In this document: piece after piece, positions 31,332 through 42,700 of the stretch | Layout of the letters: the number at the start of each line of letters is the position of its first letter | How positions within the stretch are numbered: position 1 is the stretch's first letter | Source: Ceratobasidium sp. AG-K | Taxonomy: Eukaryota > Basidiomycota > Agaricomycetes > Cantharellales > Ceratobasidiaceae | DNA: 64,000 nucleotides | Direction: 5' to 3' | NCBI GenBank assembly: GCA_037039685.1 | Contig: JAWNGF010000008.1 | Location: 62,001-126,000, forward strand | Position numbers and translations under genes: made by a program | The notes under the pieces: model-generated | Told to the model about the DNA's origin: nothing | The model's database searches: none | The model's input: only the letters and a program-made list of their open reading frames with translations

Positions 31332-32684
31332 ATGTCGAGAGCCCCATCACCAAGTCAAGGGGGGTTTACCCAAATATCTGAAACATCTCCACCCAATGTA
31401 GTAGCACACACAATCAATGCTCTAATAGACGAGGTGCGAAAGATAAACAGCCACATCAATGCCTTAAATAGCATCACCACCACCCTAGAACAAGGGATTG
31501 ACAACACTGTTGCGGACGTCATGGCAATTCGAAACCAAACCTCACAGTTTGCACCTCTTTACCAATTAATGAACGCAGTATCGCAATCACTAGCAAACCT
31601 GGGAGCAACACGCTCCACCACCGCATCAACAACTACTCCAGGATACAAACTCAAAATGCATCCCCCAGAAGAATTTTCTGGAGATGTAGATAAATTTGAT
31701 GAGTTTAAGTCGCAATGTACTTTGTACATAAACCATACTTCCCCACAAGCAACCACAGAACAAAAAATCACTTATATCATGGGTTATTGCAAAGGGCCTG
31801 CCTATGTATGGATGCAACCTGGAATTGATGTAGATACGGCAAGAAGGGGAGCAACTAATTGGCTACACGACATGGATGAATTTTGGAACGAAATGCAAGC
31901 TAGGTTTGGCGACATCCACAAAATTGACCAATATAGACAACTATACAAGAAGTTGATCCAGAAGAACTCGGTCCAAGATTATCTACAAGACTTTGTCACT
32001 TATTCATTGGTACTCAGGTACACTGATTGAGTACTTCGTGATGATTTCTATGACAGTCTTAAAGATGAAATCAAGATGGCCATGGTATCACAGAACTTTA
32101 AACCCCATGAAGCAACAAGGACATTCAACCAAGTTCGCAAAAGAGCCCTGGAGATTGATTCCACAATGAATGCCATTAATGCACCCAAAAAAGTCCAAAG
32201 CCTGCAAACCAGCACTTCGAAACAAACTACATCTAAGACAGCCACAAGCACTCCAAATACCTCACTGGGTCAAAGGTTCAATGTAAACGATCGCATCTTT
32301 ATGTCAAAACCTACAGGGGGGGTGCAATACGGCAAAATCTCAAGCATTACCAGAAACGCCAAGGGGCGTCCAGTTCCACAGATCTCATGGGACGATGGAA
32401 CAAAGGGAAATGTCCCGTTTGGAGCGATTCAAAAAGACACCCGGATCAGTACTTTTGATGCTCCTATCCTTCAAACACCCAAATCATCCACTCCTACTAA
32501 AGACCCCAATGCAATGGATCTTGATGGAAAAGGAAAGGGACCAATGATTTGCTTCACCTGCAGCGGCAAGGGACACTCAGCAAGAGTCTGTCCTTCCAAG
32601 AACACAGCATCAGTTTTTGAAGCTCAGATTGAAGAAATCTCCTCAGACATTGAGTCGGGAAAAGGCATCACCAAGGCTTATTAA
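31332..32684 (+). pseudogene. gag: gag of C1 (one in-frame stop)
   Basis: Same length and frame as the intact C2 gag: N-terminal helical region, capsid-type domain (P-P-E-E-F-S-G-D-V-D, W-L-H-D-M-D-E-F-W), a small beta domain (K-G-R-P-V-P-Q-I-S-W-D-D-G) and a CCHC knuckle near the end. A TGA at 32028-32030 replaces the CGA found in C2. The slip heptamer GGGAAAA is kept at 32657-32663. Confidence 0.9.
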
Positions 32685-32719
32685 GGAGCCAAGTACTCGG
32701 TGATATATTAGCTAGTAAT

Positions 32720-35700
32720 ATGGATGAACTTGAAATCATGTCAAAATCAAATGAAAACCAATTATACATTGATTTCACCACTCATCCACTAACTATGGCT
32801 CCTGATTCTAAGTCAGTCAACAAATCAAAGAAATTCTCTGGACAAGCACTCCTAGATTGCGGCGCAACATCCTGCTTCATCAACCCTTCCCTAACAAAAG
32901 AAGCAAACCTTCCCCTGTTTCAGCACAAAAAACCAAAAACCTTACAAGTTATAGATGGACAGGAAGTTTTGTCTGGAAAAGTCACCCATTATACTAAATT
33001 TAAACTTAATATGGGTACACATTCCAGCAAAATAGAATGTCACGTCACAAACATTGGAAGACATCCTATTGTACTTGGGATGTTATGGCTCAAGAAACAT
33101 AATCCGCAAATTAATTGGAAAAATGGGACAATCGTGTACACAAGCGAGTTCTGTTCAGAGAACCGCCTTGAAGTCCCATCTACACTCCAAATTGCAGCTG
33201 AAACTACATTACCAGAGGAATATAGGGAGTTTGCAGATGTGTTTGATGAGTCCAAATTGGAGGAACTCCCACCTCACAGAGCAACTGACATTACACTTGA
33301 CCTCCTACCAGAAGCTAAACTAAAGCATGGACCTATTTACAAAACGTCCCCAGCTGAAGACAAAGAAATGAAGAAAGTACTAGAAACCCTTATCCAAAGA
33401 GGACACATTCAGATTTCCAAGTCTCCTTTGGCATTGCCAGTTCTGTTTGTCAAAGAACCCCATCCAGAAGACCCAAACAACCCAGAGTTACGCTTTTGTG
33501 TTGACTTTAGGGATGTGAATTTGCTGTGCAAATTCAATGTAAGTGGGATACCTCTACTGGATCAGTGGCTAAGGGCCCTGGAGGGGTTTGTGATTGGTAC
33601 CACTCTGGACTTAGCACAAGGATTCCATCAAACCTGGATAGCGGCAGGACACAAATGGAAAACAGCCTTCAAGACTAAGTATGGCATGTATGAGTGGAAA
33701 GTCATGCCCTTTGGTCTCAAAAACGCCTTGTCAAGCTTCCAGTCCCTAATGAACAGTATATTCAGGGACATTATGGGAGTTTTCATACACATATACATTG
33801 ATGATATCTTCATTTTTTCCAAACGAGTTGAAGATCATCTGGGACATGTTAAAGAGGTGTTAAAAAGACTAAGGGAACACAAATTAATTGCAAAACTCAG
33901 GAAGTGCACGTTCCATCAAACTGAACTGGACTGGGTAGGGCTGGTTATTTCCAACAAAGGGATCGAGATGGATTGGGAGAAGGTCACTGCAGCTATGAAT
34001 TGGAAAGCCCCTAAGAACATTAAACAAGTTCAAGAGTTCTTAGGATTCGTCAATTTCTATCGAAGATTCATTCAGGACTTCGCCGGCAAAGCTAGACCCT
34101 TATACAACCTGCTCAAGAAGGATCAAAAATGGCAATGGACAAGCAAAGAACAAGAATCCATGGATGCACTAAAAGAAGCTCTTAAGGTAGCACCTGTAAT
34201 GATGCAACCTGATCAGAATAAGAAGTTCTTCCTTGAAACAGATGCATCAGGATTTGCCACAGGAGCAGTTTTGTCACAAAAAGACAAAGAAGTGAAATTG
34301 CACCCCATAGCTTTCCTTTCTAAATCACTAAATCTGGCTGAGCGAAACTATGATATCTTTGACAAGGAACTATTGGCAATCATTAGAGCTTTCAAAGAGT
34401 GGCAGCACCTACTTCAAGGCACAGAAAAAGCTGTTCAAGTCATAACAGATCACAAGAACCTTGAATACTTCACCTCGTCCAAACAGCTAAACCAATGCCA
34501 AATCTGCTGGATGAACTTCCTGGTGGACTTCAGCTTCCAAATCATATACAGACCAGGCAGCCAGAACAGAAAAGCAGACATTCTCTCAAGGTGATATGAT
34601 CTAGAACCTTTGGGGGGGGGTAGAGAACCAGGTTCTCCTTAAACCAGAGATTTTCATTTTGGCTGTTACCCCTGACTAAGAGATCAACGACCTAATCAGA
34701 GAAGCACTCCTTGAAGACCCCAGAGTAGACGAAGCTTACAAAAAGGTGAGAAACGGCAAAAAAGTCAAAGATTGGGAATACAAAGAAGGACTCCTAATGT
34801 TCAAAGGAAAAATCTTTGTCCCCAGGGATGAAACAATCAGAAATCTTATATTGGAATCGCGCCATGACAACATTACAGCTGGGCATCCTGGACAAGCAAG
34901 GACGTTAGAATTAGTCTCAAGATCTTATTTCTGGCCATCCATGAAGAAGTTTGTCAACTCCTATGTGTCACACTGTGAAACATGCATTTGAGTTAAACCA
35001 TCGAACTAACTTCCCACAGGACTACTGTGTCCCTTACATATTCCTGAGAGATTTTGGGAAGAGATCTCCTACAATATGATTGTAGGGCTCCCAGAATCAG
35101 AAGGATATGACGCAATCTTGACAGTGGTAGATTGGTTTTCCAAGATGGCACACTATCTCCCTTGCAAATCAACAGCCACAGCAGTAGACATAGCCAATAT
35201 CTTTGTTGCGAACATTTGGAAACTTCACGGCACCCCAAAAGCAACAGTCTCGGATAGAGAACCCACTTTCAACTCAAAGTTTATTAGGCATCTGTACAAG
35301 TGGTTGGATGTAAAACCCACCTTCAGCACAGCCTACCACCCAAGGACAGATGCACAGTCAGAACAGGCAAACCAAGTTGTTGAAATCTTCATCAGGACCT
35401 TTGTCAACCATAGACAAAACGACTGGGTGGCCCTGCTCCCTATGGCAGAATTTGCTTACAACAATGGAGTCCAAGCATCCACTGGCAAAACACCCTTCCA
35501 GATCTGCCAGGGTTTCAACCCTAGAATGAACATCGGAGAAGAATCAGACTATACTGTTCCTGAAGCGGATGCCCATGTGGAATTCCTTTTGAAAGGATAC
35601 GACAAAGTCAAAGCTGCTCTTATTCTAGCAAACCAGTCCTACAAACACTACTTTGATAAAGGAGCCAAGGAACCAGAAGAGACAAACCCTGGAGATAAAG

Positions 35701-36119
35701 TCTGGCTTAATCATCAGAACATAGCCACAGACAGACCTTTGGTAAAACTCTCCCACAAAGTTTTAGGCCCTTACAAAGTACTGGAAAAAATAGGGACTCA
35801 CACCTTTAAACTGGAATTACCAAAATCAATGAAGATTCATCCTGTCTTCCATGTCATGCTGCTCAAAAGATTCCACCCTGATCCCCACGGTTGCAAACCT
35901 GCTCAACCACCCCCTATTGTCACACAAGAAGGAGAAGAAGAGTGGGAAGTTGAAGAGATCCTTAATTCCAAGAAAATTTGTTGTCAACTCCACTATTATG
36001 TCAAGTGGAAAGGATACTCTCATGCAGACAATTCTTGGCAATCACAGGAAGATCTCAAGAATGCTCCTGAACTAGTTGATAAATTCCACAGACTCCATCC
36101 CACCGTGCCAGGCCCTTAG
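32720..36119 (+). pseudogene. pol: pol of C1 (several stops and a frameshift)
   Basis: Protease, RT (Y-I-D-D), RNase H, integrase and chromodomain are all recognisable. Defects relative to C2: TGA at 34592-34594 for CGA, a G-run one base longer after it (frameshift near 34620), a TAA near 34678 for CAG, and TGA at 34989-34991 for CGA. Arg-to-Trp changes near the integrase active site also fit C-to-T at CpG. Confidence 0.9.
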
Positions 36120-36129
36120 GAGGGGGTAA

Positions 36130-36544
36130 TGTCATGAGCTGACTAAGCTCAGACATTTTATTCTGATTTTATATTCTTTTTTCTGAACACTTTCCTTTTT
36201 TGGTACAATTGTCCTTTGGTGCTTAATTTGTATCATGTGATGCATTTGTCTTTTCATTTGATATTGGTGCTGCTTCCGGAACTTCCAGAATGTCAAGTCA
36301 TATCTCTTATCTCGCTTATCATTGGTTGTACTCAGTTTTCTCACACTGATAGGTGATGACACAGCACTGATCCCTCATGTATATAAACCCAGAGGTCAAG
36401 CCGGTTAACAATAAGGCTTGACCTCCTCTCCATTAGGACTTGTTCAATCCAATCCTCTTAAATATTTGTTTTCCTTGGGTTCTAGGACTTATCCAAGTTG
36501 AACCCCTTAACCTTTTAAACACCTGATTGACCCAAGTCGGGACA
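36130..36544 (+). repeat. 3' LTR of C1 (415 bp)
   Basis: TGTCATGAGC to GTCGGGACA, followed by the GACGT duplication. Confidence 0.92.
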
Positions 36545-36752
36545 GACGTCTTCCATTGGCTGTCCTGCCAAGTTGACGTGACCACTCCCATCAGCGCCTT
36601 TTGACCAGTTGATGGTGTTGAAGGTGGGATCATCTCTTAGGTAAGTGTTTGTGGGGACTGGTAGCTGTTCGAACTCACAGTCCGTTGGCCATCCTGAGTC
36701 AAAGTCTGTGGCGCATGGGCGCCACCAAATTCTCTCCTTGTCGTGATGTCCG
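36545..36752 (-). CDS. ORF3 of B3, middle segment
   Basis: Short B3 segment trapped between C1 and C2. It encodes the W-W-R-P-C-A-T-D-F and D-C-E-F-E-Q-L-P-V-P-T-N-T-Y part of ORF3, matching B4 (53760-53900). It is open throughout and in phase with both neighbours once one copy of each target duplication is removed. Confidence 0.75.
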
Positions 36753-37167
36753 TGTCATGAGCTGACTAAGCTCAGACATTTTATTCTGATTTTATATCTT
36801 TTTTTCCGAACACTTTCCTTTTATGGTACAAATGTCCTCTGGCGCTTAAATTGTATCATGTGATGTATTTGTCTTTCCATTTGATATTGGTGATGCTTCC
36901 GGAACTTCCAGAATGTCGAGTCATATCTCTTATCTCGCTTATCATCGGTTGTACTCGGCTTTCCCACACTGATAGATGATGACGTGGCATTGATCCCTCA
37001 TGTATATAAACCCAGAGGTCAAGCCGGTTAACGACAAGGCTTGACCTCCTCTCCATTAGGACTTGCCCAATTAACATCCTCTTACTATCACTACTCCTTG
37101 GGTTCTAAGACTTGTCTATAGTCGAACCCCTTAACCTTTATATACCTAATTGATCCAAGTCGGGACA
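36753..37167 (+). repeat. 5' LTR of C2 (415 bp)
   Basis: TATA box TATATAAA at 37003-37010. AGGTCAAGCC (37016-37025) and GGCTTGACCT (37038-37047) form an inverted repeat around the predicted transcript start. The primer-binding site AGGTCAAGCC follows at 37170-37179. Confidence 0.92.
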
Positions 37168-37169
37168 TT

Positions 37170-37179
37170 AGGTCAAGCC
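37170..37179 (+). other. primer-binding site of C2 (self-primed)
   Basis: AGGTCAAGCC, two nucleotides past the LTR, is complementary 10/10 to GGCTTGACCT at 37038-37047, about 33 nt after the TATA box. Confidence 0.7.
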
Positions 37180-37447
37180 TTTTTAAAAGCATCAGCCCTA
37201 AAAGCTCCTGCTTTTCCACCAAGTAGATAGAACGTACACGGGAAAACGGGCATAGTACAACGGACGAAGAGCTATACTTGATATAGACCAGTAGTCCCAC
37301 GTCGCTATACGCTGTCAGTGAACCCAATCGTTATCCTCTTTCGGGTCATAGCGGCTTTAGTCAGCTAAATACACCCTTACTCTGTTATACACTGTCGCTA
37401 TCACGCCCGCCCAAGGCTGTTGATAACTGATAAGATCAGATAAGGAG

Positions 37448-37455
37448 TATATAAA
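37448..37455 (+). promoter_or_regulatory. internal TATA box in the C2 leader
   Basis: TATATAAA about 200 nt before the leader ORF, conserved with C1. Confidence 0.4.
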
Positions 37456-37653
37456 GCAAAAGCTTAGCGTCTAGCACCCTTCACATCCAAATCAACATCT
37501 CGGGGAAGCCAGGTCCTCTCAAGCAAAACTGGAAAGTGGTCGGAGCACCACCCAAGTTAACACTCTCATCCATCAAGAACCACATCTACTCGTCGTTTCC
37601 ATCAGTACGCACTAAAAAGGAACTAATTAGTAACTAACTAATTAACCTTAAAA

Positions 37654-38252
37654 GTGTTCCCCGCATTTTTTAGCCTCTGCGAAGCAGTCTTTAGACTAAA
37701 AGATTTCGTACTTGATCTAGACTCCAAAGTCGACGAATTAAACAGTCGAATTGAAGTACTAGAAGAAGATCAAGTCGAACAAGCAGAGGACTTAAGGGTC
37801 GAACGTACCAGAAACGACGAAAACCACAATCAACTCGAAGCCGATTACCAAGCTCTTCATTCAAGGCTCGAGTTCATCGAAATAAACCTCAACAACAACA
37901 AACGTCAGTGGCGCACTATCGAAACCCTTAAAGACAAAATCAAGGGCAAATACTGTCATCTAGCAGCAGAAGTGCGTATTCCTATTAATCAGGATTACCG
38001 CCTTCTAAACCACCTTAATACCATCGCACCCAACCCTTTTCAGTGGGACCAAGACCTCGACTCACACAGGAACAACACAGGGAACAACTTAGACTAGAGT
38101 CCCTAAAACTCTTTATTGAAGACGTTCATCGTAACTACATATACGAACAGTACGACGAACTAGGAGTAATCAACGCGTTGTTCTTGGAGGACGAAAATCT
38201 TGAATTGATATTTTTGAGAAGTCTGCGCATCATTAAAGACAGAAGGGTTTGA
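37654..38252 (+). CDS. leader ORFs (ORF0a and ORF0b) of C2
   Basis: ORF0a (37654-38097) opens at a GTG and encodes a coiled-coil protein nearly identical in character to that of C1 but about 57 codons shorter. ORF0b (38043-38252) overlaps its end in the -1 frame and encodes a conserved helical peptide (H-R-E-Q-L-R-L-E-S-L-K-L-F-I-E-D). In C1 this second frame runs 16 codons further; C2 has a TGA where C1 has TGC. Whether the two are joined by splicing, frameshift or neither is unknown. Such a leader gene is not part of the standard Tf1/sushi layout. Confidence 0.5.
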
Positions 38253-38320
38253 AGAAGAATTCGTGATATTTTGTACGGCCTGGGATCCCAATAAATCTAC
38301 CTGTTTTTCCCCGCTCCAAT

Positions 38321-39673
38321 ATGTCAAGAGCTCCATCACCTAGTCAAGGGGGATTTACCCAAATTTCAGCGACATCCGGACCCGAGGTAGTTGCACATGC
38401 AATCAATGCCTTAATAGACGAAGTGCGAAAAATTAACGGTCATATTAATGCCTTAAATGGTATCACCTCTACCCTAGAACAGGGGATCGACAATAACATT
38501 GCAGACATCCATGCAATTCAAAATCAAACTGCACAAATTGCACCCCTTCACCAATTAATGAATGCAGTGTCTCAGTCACTTGCAAACCTAGGGGCAACAC
38601 CATCCACCACTGCGTCAACAACCACCCCAGGATACAAACTCAAAATGCATCCCCCAGAAGAATTTTCTGGAGATGTAGATAAATTTGATGAGTTTAAGTC
38701 GCAATGTACCTTGTACATAAACCATACGTCGCCACAAGCAACCACAGAACAAAAAATCACTTATATCATGGGTTATTGCAAGGGGCCGGCCTATGTATGG
38801 ATGCAACCTGGAATTGATGTAGACACGGCAAGAAGAGGAGCAACAAATTGGCTACACGACATGGATGAATTCTGGAACGAAATGCAAGCTAGGTTTGGCG
38901 ATGTTCACAAGATCGACCGATATAGACAATTATACAAGAAATTGGTCCAGAAGAACTCTGTCCAAGATTATCTACGAGACTTCGTCACTTATTCATCGGT
39001 ACTCGGGTACACTGATCGAGTACTTCGTGATGATTTCTATGACGGTCTTAAGGATGAAATCAAGATGGCCATGGTGTCACAGAACTTTAAACCCCACGAA
39101 GTGACAAGGACATTCAACCAAGTTCGCGAAAGAGCCCTGGAAATTGACTCCACAATGAATGCTATTAACGCGCCAAAGAAGTTGCAAAGCTCACAAACCA
39201 CCACTTCGAAACAAAGTACTTCCAAGACAACCCCAAGTACTCCAAATGCCTCACTGGGTCAAAGATTCAATGTAAACGATCGAGTCTTTATGTCAAAACC
39301 TACAGGGGGGGTGCAATACGGCAAAATCTCAAACATTACCCGAAACGCCAAGGGCCGTCCAGTTCCACAGATCTCCTGGGATGATGGGACAAAAGGAAAT
39401 GTCCCTTTTGGAGCAATTCAAAGAGACACCCGAACCAGTAACCTCAACGCTCCTACTATCCAAACACCCAAACCCTCCACTCCTGCTAAAGACCCTAATG
39501 CAATGGATCTTGATGGAAAAGGAAAAGGACCAATGATTTGCTTCACCTGCGGCGGCAAGGGACACTCAGCAAGAGTCTGTCCTTCCAAGAACACAGCGTC
39601 AGGATTTGAAGCTCAGATTGAAGAAATCTCTTCAGACATCGAATCGGGAAAAGACGTCACCGAGGCTTATTAA
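38321..39673 (+). CDS. gag: Gag of C2
   Basis: 450 residues starting M-S-R-A-P-S. N-terminal helical region with repeated I-N and L-E patterns, then a capsid-type domain at about 105-280 (P-P-E-E-F-S-G-D-V-D-K-F, Y-V-W-M-Q-P-G, V-Q-D-Y-L-R-D-F), a short basic beta-rich segment at about 310-360 (V-Q-Y-G-K-I-S, W-D-D-G-T-K-G), and a CCHC knuckle starting at Cys407 (C-F-T-C-G-G-K-G-H). It ends with an acidic tail. The heptamer GGGAAAA lies 18 nt before the TAA. Intact, unlike C1. Confidence 0.94.
   Translation: MSRAPSPSQGGFTQISATSGPEVVAHAINALIDEVRKINGHINALNGITSTLEQGIDNNIADIHAIQNQTAQIAPLHQLMNAVSQSLANLGATPSTTASTTTPGYKLKMHPPEEFSGDVDKFDEFKSQCTLYINHTSPQATTEQKITYIMGYCKGPAYVWMQPGIDVDTARRGATNWLHDMDEFWNEMQARFGDVHKIDRYRQLYKKLVQKNSVQDYLRDFVTYSSVLGYTDRVLRDDFYDGLKDEIKMAMVSQNFKPHEVTRTFNQVRERALEIDSTMNAINAPKKLQSSQTTTSKQSTSKTTPSTPNASLGQRFNVNDRVFMSKPTGGVQYGKISNITRNAKGRPVPQISWDDGTKGNVPFGAIQRDTRTSNLNAPTIQTPKPSTPAKDPNAMDLDGKGKGPMICFTCGGKGHSARVCPSKNTASGFEAQIEEISSDIESGKDVTEAY
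39646..39652 (+). promoter_or_regulatory. candidate -1 frameshift heptamer GGGAAAA (C2)
   Basis: In the gag frame it reads G GGA AAA, a canonical slippery site. The -1 frame is open from here through the first pol ATG at 39709 and on to 43107. C1 keeps the same site. Confidence 0.6.
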
Positions 39674-39708
39674 GGAGCCAAGTACTCGGTGATATTTTAG
39701 CTAGTAAT

Positions 39709-42700
39709 ATGGATGAACTAGAAATCATGTCAATATCAAATGAAAACCAATTATACCTTGATTTCACCGCTCATCCACTAGTTACGGCCCCTGATTCTAA
39801 GTCAGTTAACAGATCAAAAAGATTCTCTGGACAAGCACTTCTAGACTGCGGCGCAACCTCCTGTTTCATCAACCCTTCCCTAGCAAAAGAGGCAAACCTC
39901 CCCCTTTTCCAACACGAAAGACCCAAGACTCTGCGAGTTATAGATGGACGAGAAGTCTCGTCTGGAAAAGTCACCCACTATACCAAATTTAAACTTGTCA
40001 TGGGAACACATTCCAGCAAAATAGAATGTCATGTTACAAACATTGGAAGACACCCTATCGTACTCGGGATGTCATGGCTCAAGAAACATAACCCAAAAAT
40101 TAATTGGAAAAATAGGACAATTGCATACACAAGCGAATTCTGCTCAAAAAACTGCCTAGAAGTCCCATCTACACTCCAAATCGCAGCAGAAACCACATTA
40201 CCAGAAGAATACAAAGAGTTCGCAGATGTGTTCGACGAGTCCAGATTAGAAGAACTCCCACCTCACAGGCCAACTGACATTACGCTCGACCTCCTACCAG
40301 AAGCTAAACTAAAGCACGGCCCTATTTACAAAACATCCCCAGCTGAAGACAAAGAAATGAAGAAAGTACTAGAAACCCTTATCCGAAGGGGACACATTCA
40401 GATTTCTAAGTCTCCTTTGGCTTCCCCGGTTCTGTTTGTCAAAAAACCACATCCAGAAGATCCAAACAACCCAGAATTACGCTTTTGCGTTGACTACAGA
40501 TATGTGAACTCGCTATGCAAATTCAATGCAAGTGGAATACCTCTATTGGACCAGTGGTTAAGGGCCCTGGAAGGATTTGTCATTGGCACCACTCTAGACT
40601 TGGCACAAGGATTCCATCAAACCCGAATAGCAGCAGGCCATGAATGGAAAACAGCATTCAAAACTCAATACGGCATGTACGAATGGAAAGTCATGCCCTT
40701 CGGTCTCAAAAACGCCCCATCAAGCTTCCAGTCCCTAATGAACTCTATATTCAGGGACATTATGGGAGTTTTCGTACTCGTATACATTGATGATATCTTT
40801 GTTTTTTCCAAACGAGTCGAAGATCATCCAGGACACGTGAAAGAGGTGCTAAGAAGACTAAGGGAACACCAGCTGATTGCGAAATTGAAGAAATGCAAGT
40901 TCCACCAAACTAAACTGGACTGGGTAGGATTGGTCATTTCCAATAAAGGAATCGAAACGGATCAGGAAAAGGTCACGGCGGCTATGAATTGGAAAGCTCC
41001 CAAAAACGTCAAACAAGTTCAAGAATTCCTAGGATTCGTCAATTTCTATCGAAGATTCATTCAAGACTTTGCCGGCAAAGCCAGACCTCTGTACAACCTA
41101 CTTAAGAAGGATCAAAAGTGGCAGTGGACGAGCAAAGAACAAGAGGCCATGAATGCACTAAAAGAAGCTCTTAAAGTGGCACCCGTAATGATGCAGCCCG
41201 ACCAGAATAAGGAATTTTTCCTCGAGACAGATGCGTCGGGATTTGCCACAGGAGCAGTTTTATCTCAGAAGGATGAAGAAGGGAAATTACACCCTGTAGC
41301 TTTTCTTTCCAAATCACTAAATCCGGCTGAGCGAAACTATGACATTTTCGACAAAGAACTATTGGCAATAATTAGAGCTTTCAAAGAATGGCGGCACCTA
41401 CTTCAAGGCACAGAAAAAGCCATTCAAGTGATAACAGATCACAAAAATTTGGAATACTTCTCATCATCCAAACAATTGAATCAACGCCAAATCCGCTGGA
41501 TGAATTTCTTGGTAGACTTCAACTTCCAAATCTTGTACAGGCCAGGAAGCCAAAACAAAAAGGCAGACATTCTCTCGAGGCGATATGACCTGGAACCTTT
41601 GGGGGGGGTAGAGAACCAAGTCCTCCTCAAACCAGACATTTTCATTTCGGCTATTACCCCAGACCAGGAGATCAACGATCTAATCAGAGAAGCAATCCTT
41701 GAAGATCCCAGATTAGAAGAAGCCCACAATAAGCTGAGAAACGGAGAAAAAGTCAAAGATTGGGAATACAGAGAAGGACTCCTAATGTTCAAAGGGAAGA
41801 TCTTTGTCCCCAAGGATGAAACCATCAGAAACCTGATATTGGAATCGCGCCATGACAATATTACAGCTGGGCATCCTGGACAAACAAGAACATTAGAATT
41901 GGTCTCAAGAACTTACTACTGGCCAACCATGAAGAAATTTGTCAACTCCTACGTGTCACACTGCAAAACATGCATTCGAATTAAACCATTGAACCAACTC
42001 CCCACAGGACTACTGCGTCCTTTACATATCCCTGAGAGACCCTGGGAAGAGATCTCCTATGACATGATTGTAGGGCTCCCAGAATCAGAAGGATATGACG
42101 CAATCTTGACAGTTGTAGATCGGTTCTCCAAAATGGCACACTATCTCCCTTGCAAATCAACGGCCACAGCAGTAGACATAGCCAATATCTTCATTGCAAA
42201 CATTTGGAAACTTCATGGCACCCCAAAAGCAACAGTCTCGGATAGAGGATCCACTTTCAACTCAAAGTTCATTAGGCATTTGTACAAACGGTTGGACGTA
42301 AAACCTACCTTCAGCACAGCCTACCATCCAAGGACAGACGGACAGTCAGAACGAGCAAACCAAGTCGTTGAAATCTTCATCAGAGCTTTTGTCAACCATA
42401 GGCAAAACGACTGGGTGGCCCTACTCCCTATGGCAGAATTTGCTTACAACAACGGAATTCAAGCATCCACTGGCAAAACCCCTTTCCAAATCTGCCAGGG
42501 TTTCAACCCTAGAATGAACATTGGGGAAGAATCAGACTATACTGTTCCTGAAGCTGATGCCCATGCGGAATTCCTGTTAAAAGGATACGACGAAGTCAAA
42601 GCTGCCCTCATCCTAGCAAATCAGTCCTATAAATACTACTTTGATAAAGGAGCCAAAGAACCAGAAGAGATAAACCCGGGGGATAAAGTCTGGCTTAATC

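Larger units (their letters stand above)
29098..36544 (+). mobile_element. Ty3/gypsy element C1 (decayed)
   Basis: Full-length family-C copy with LTRs 29098-29513 and 36130-36544 and target duplication GACGT (29093-29097 and 36545-36549). It contains a leader ORF, gag and pol, all similar to intact C2. It was inserted into ORF3 of B3 and was itself hit in its leader by a B-family element that left a solo LTR. LTRs differ at several positions, so it is older than C2. Its coding genes hold at least three CGA to TGA stops plus a G-run frameshift. Confidence 0.93.
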
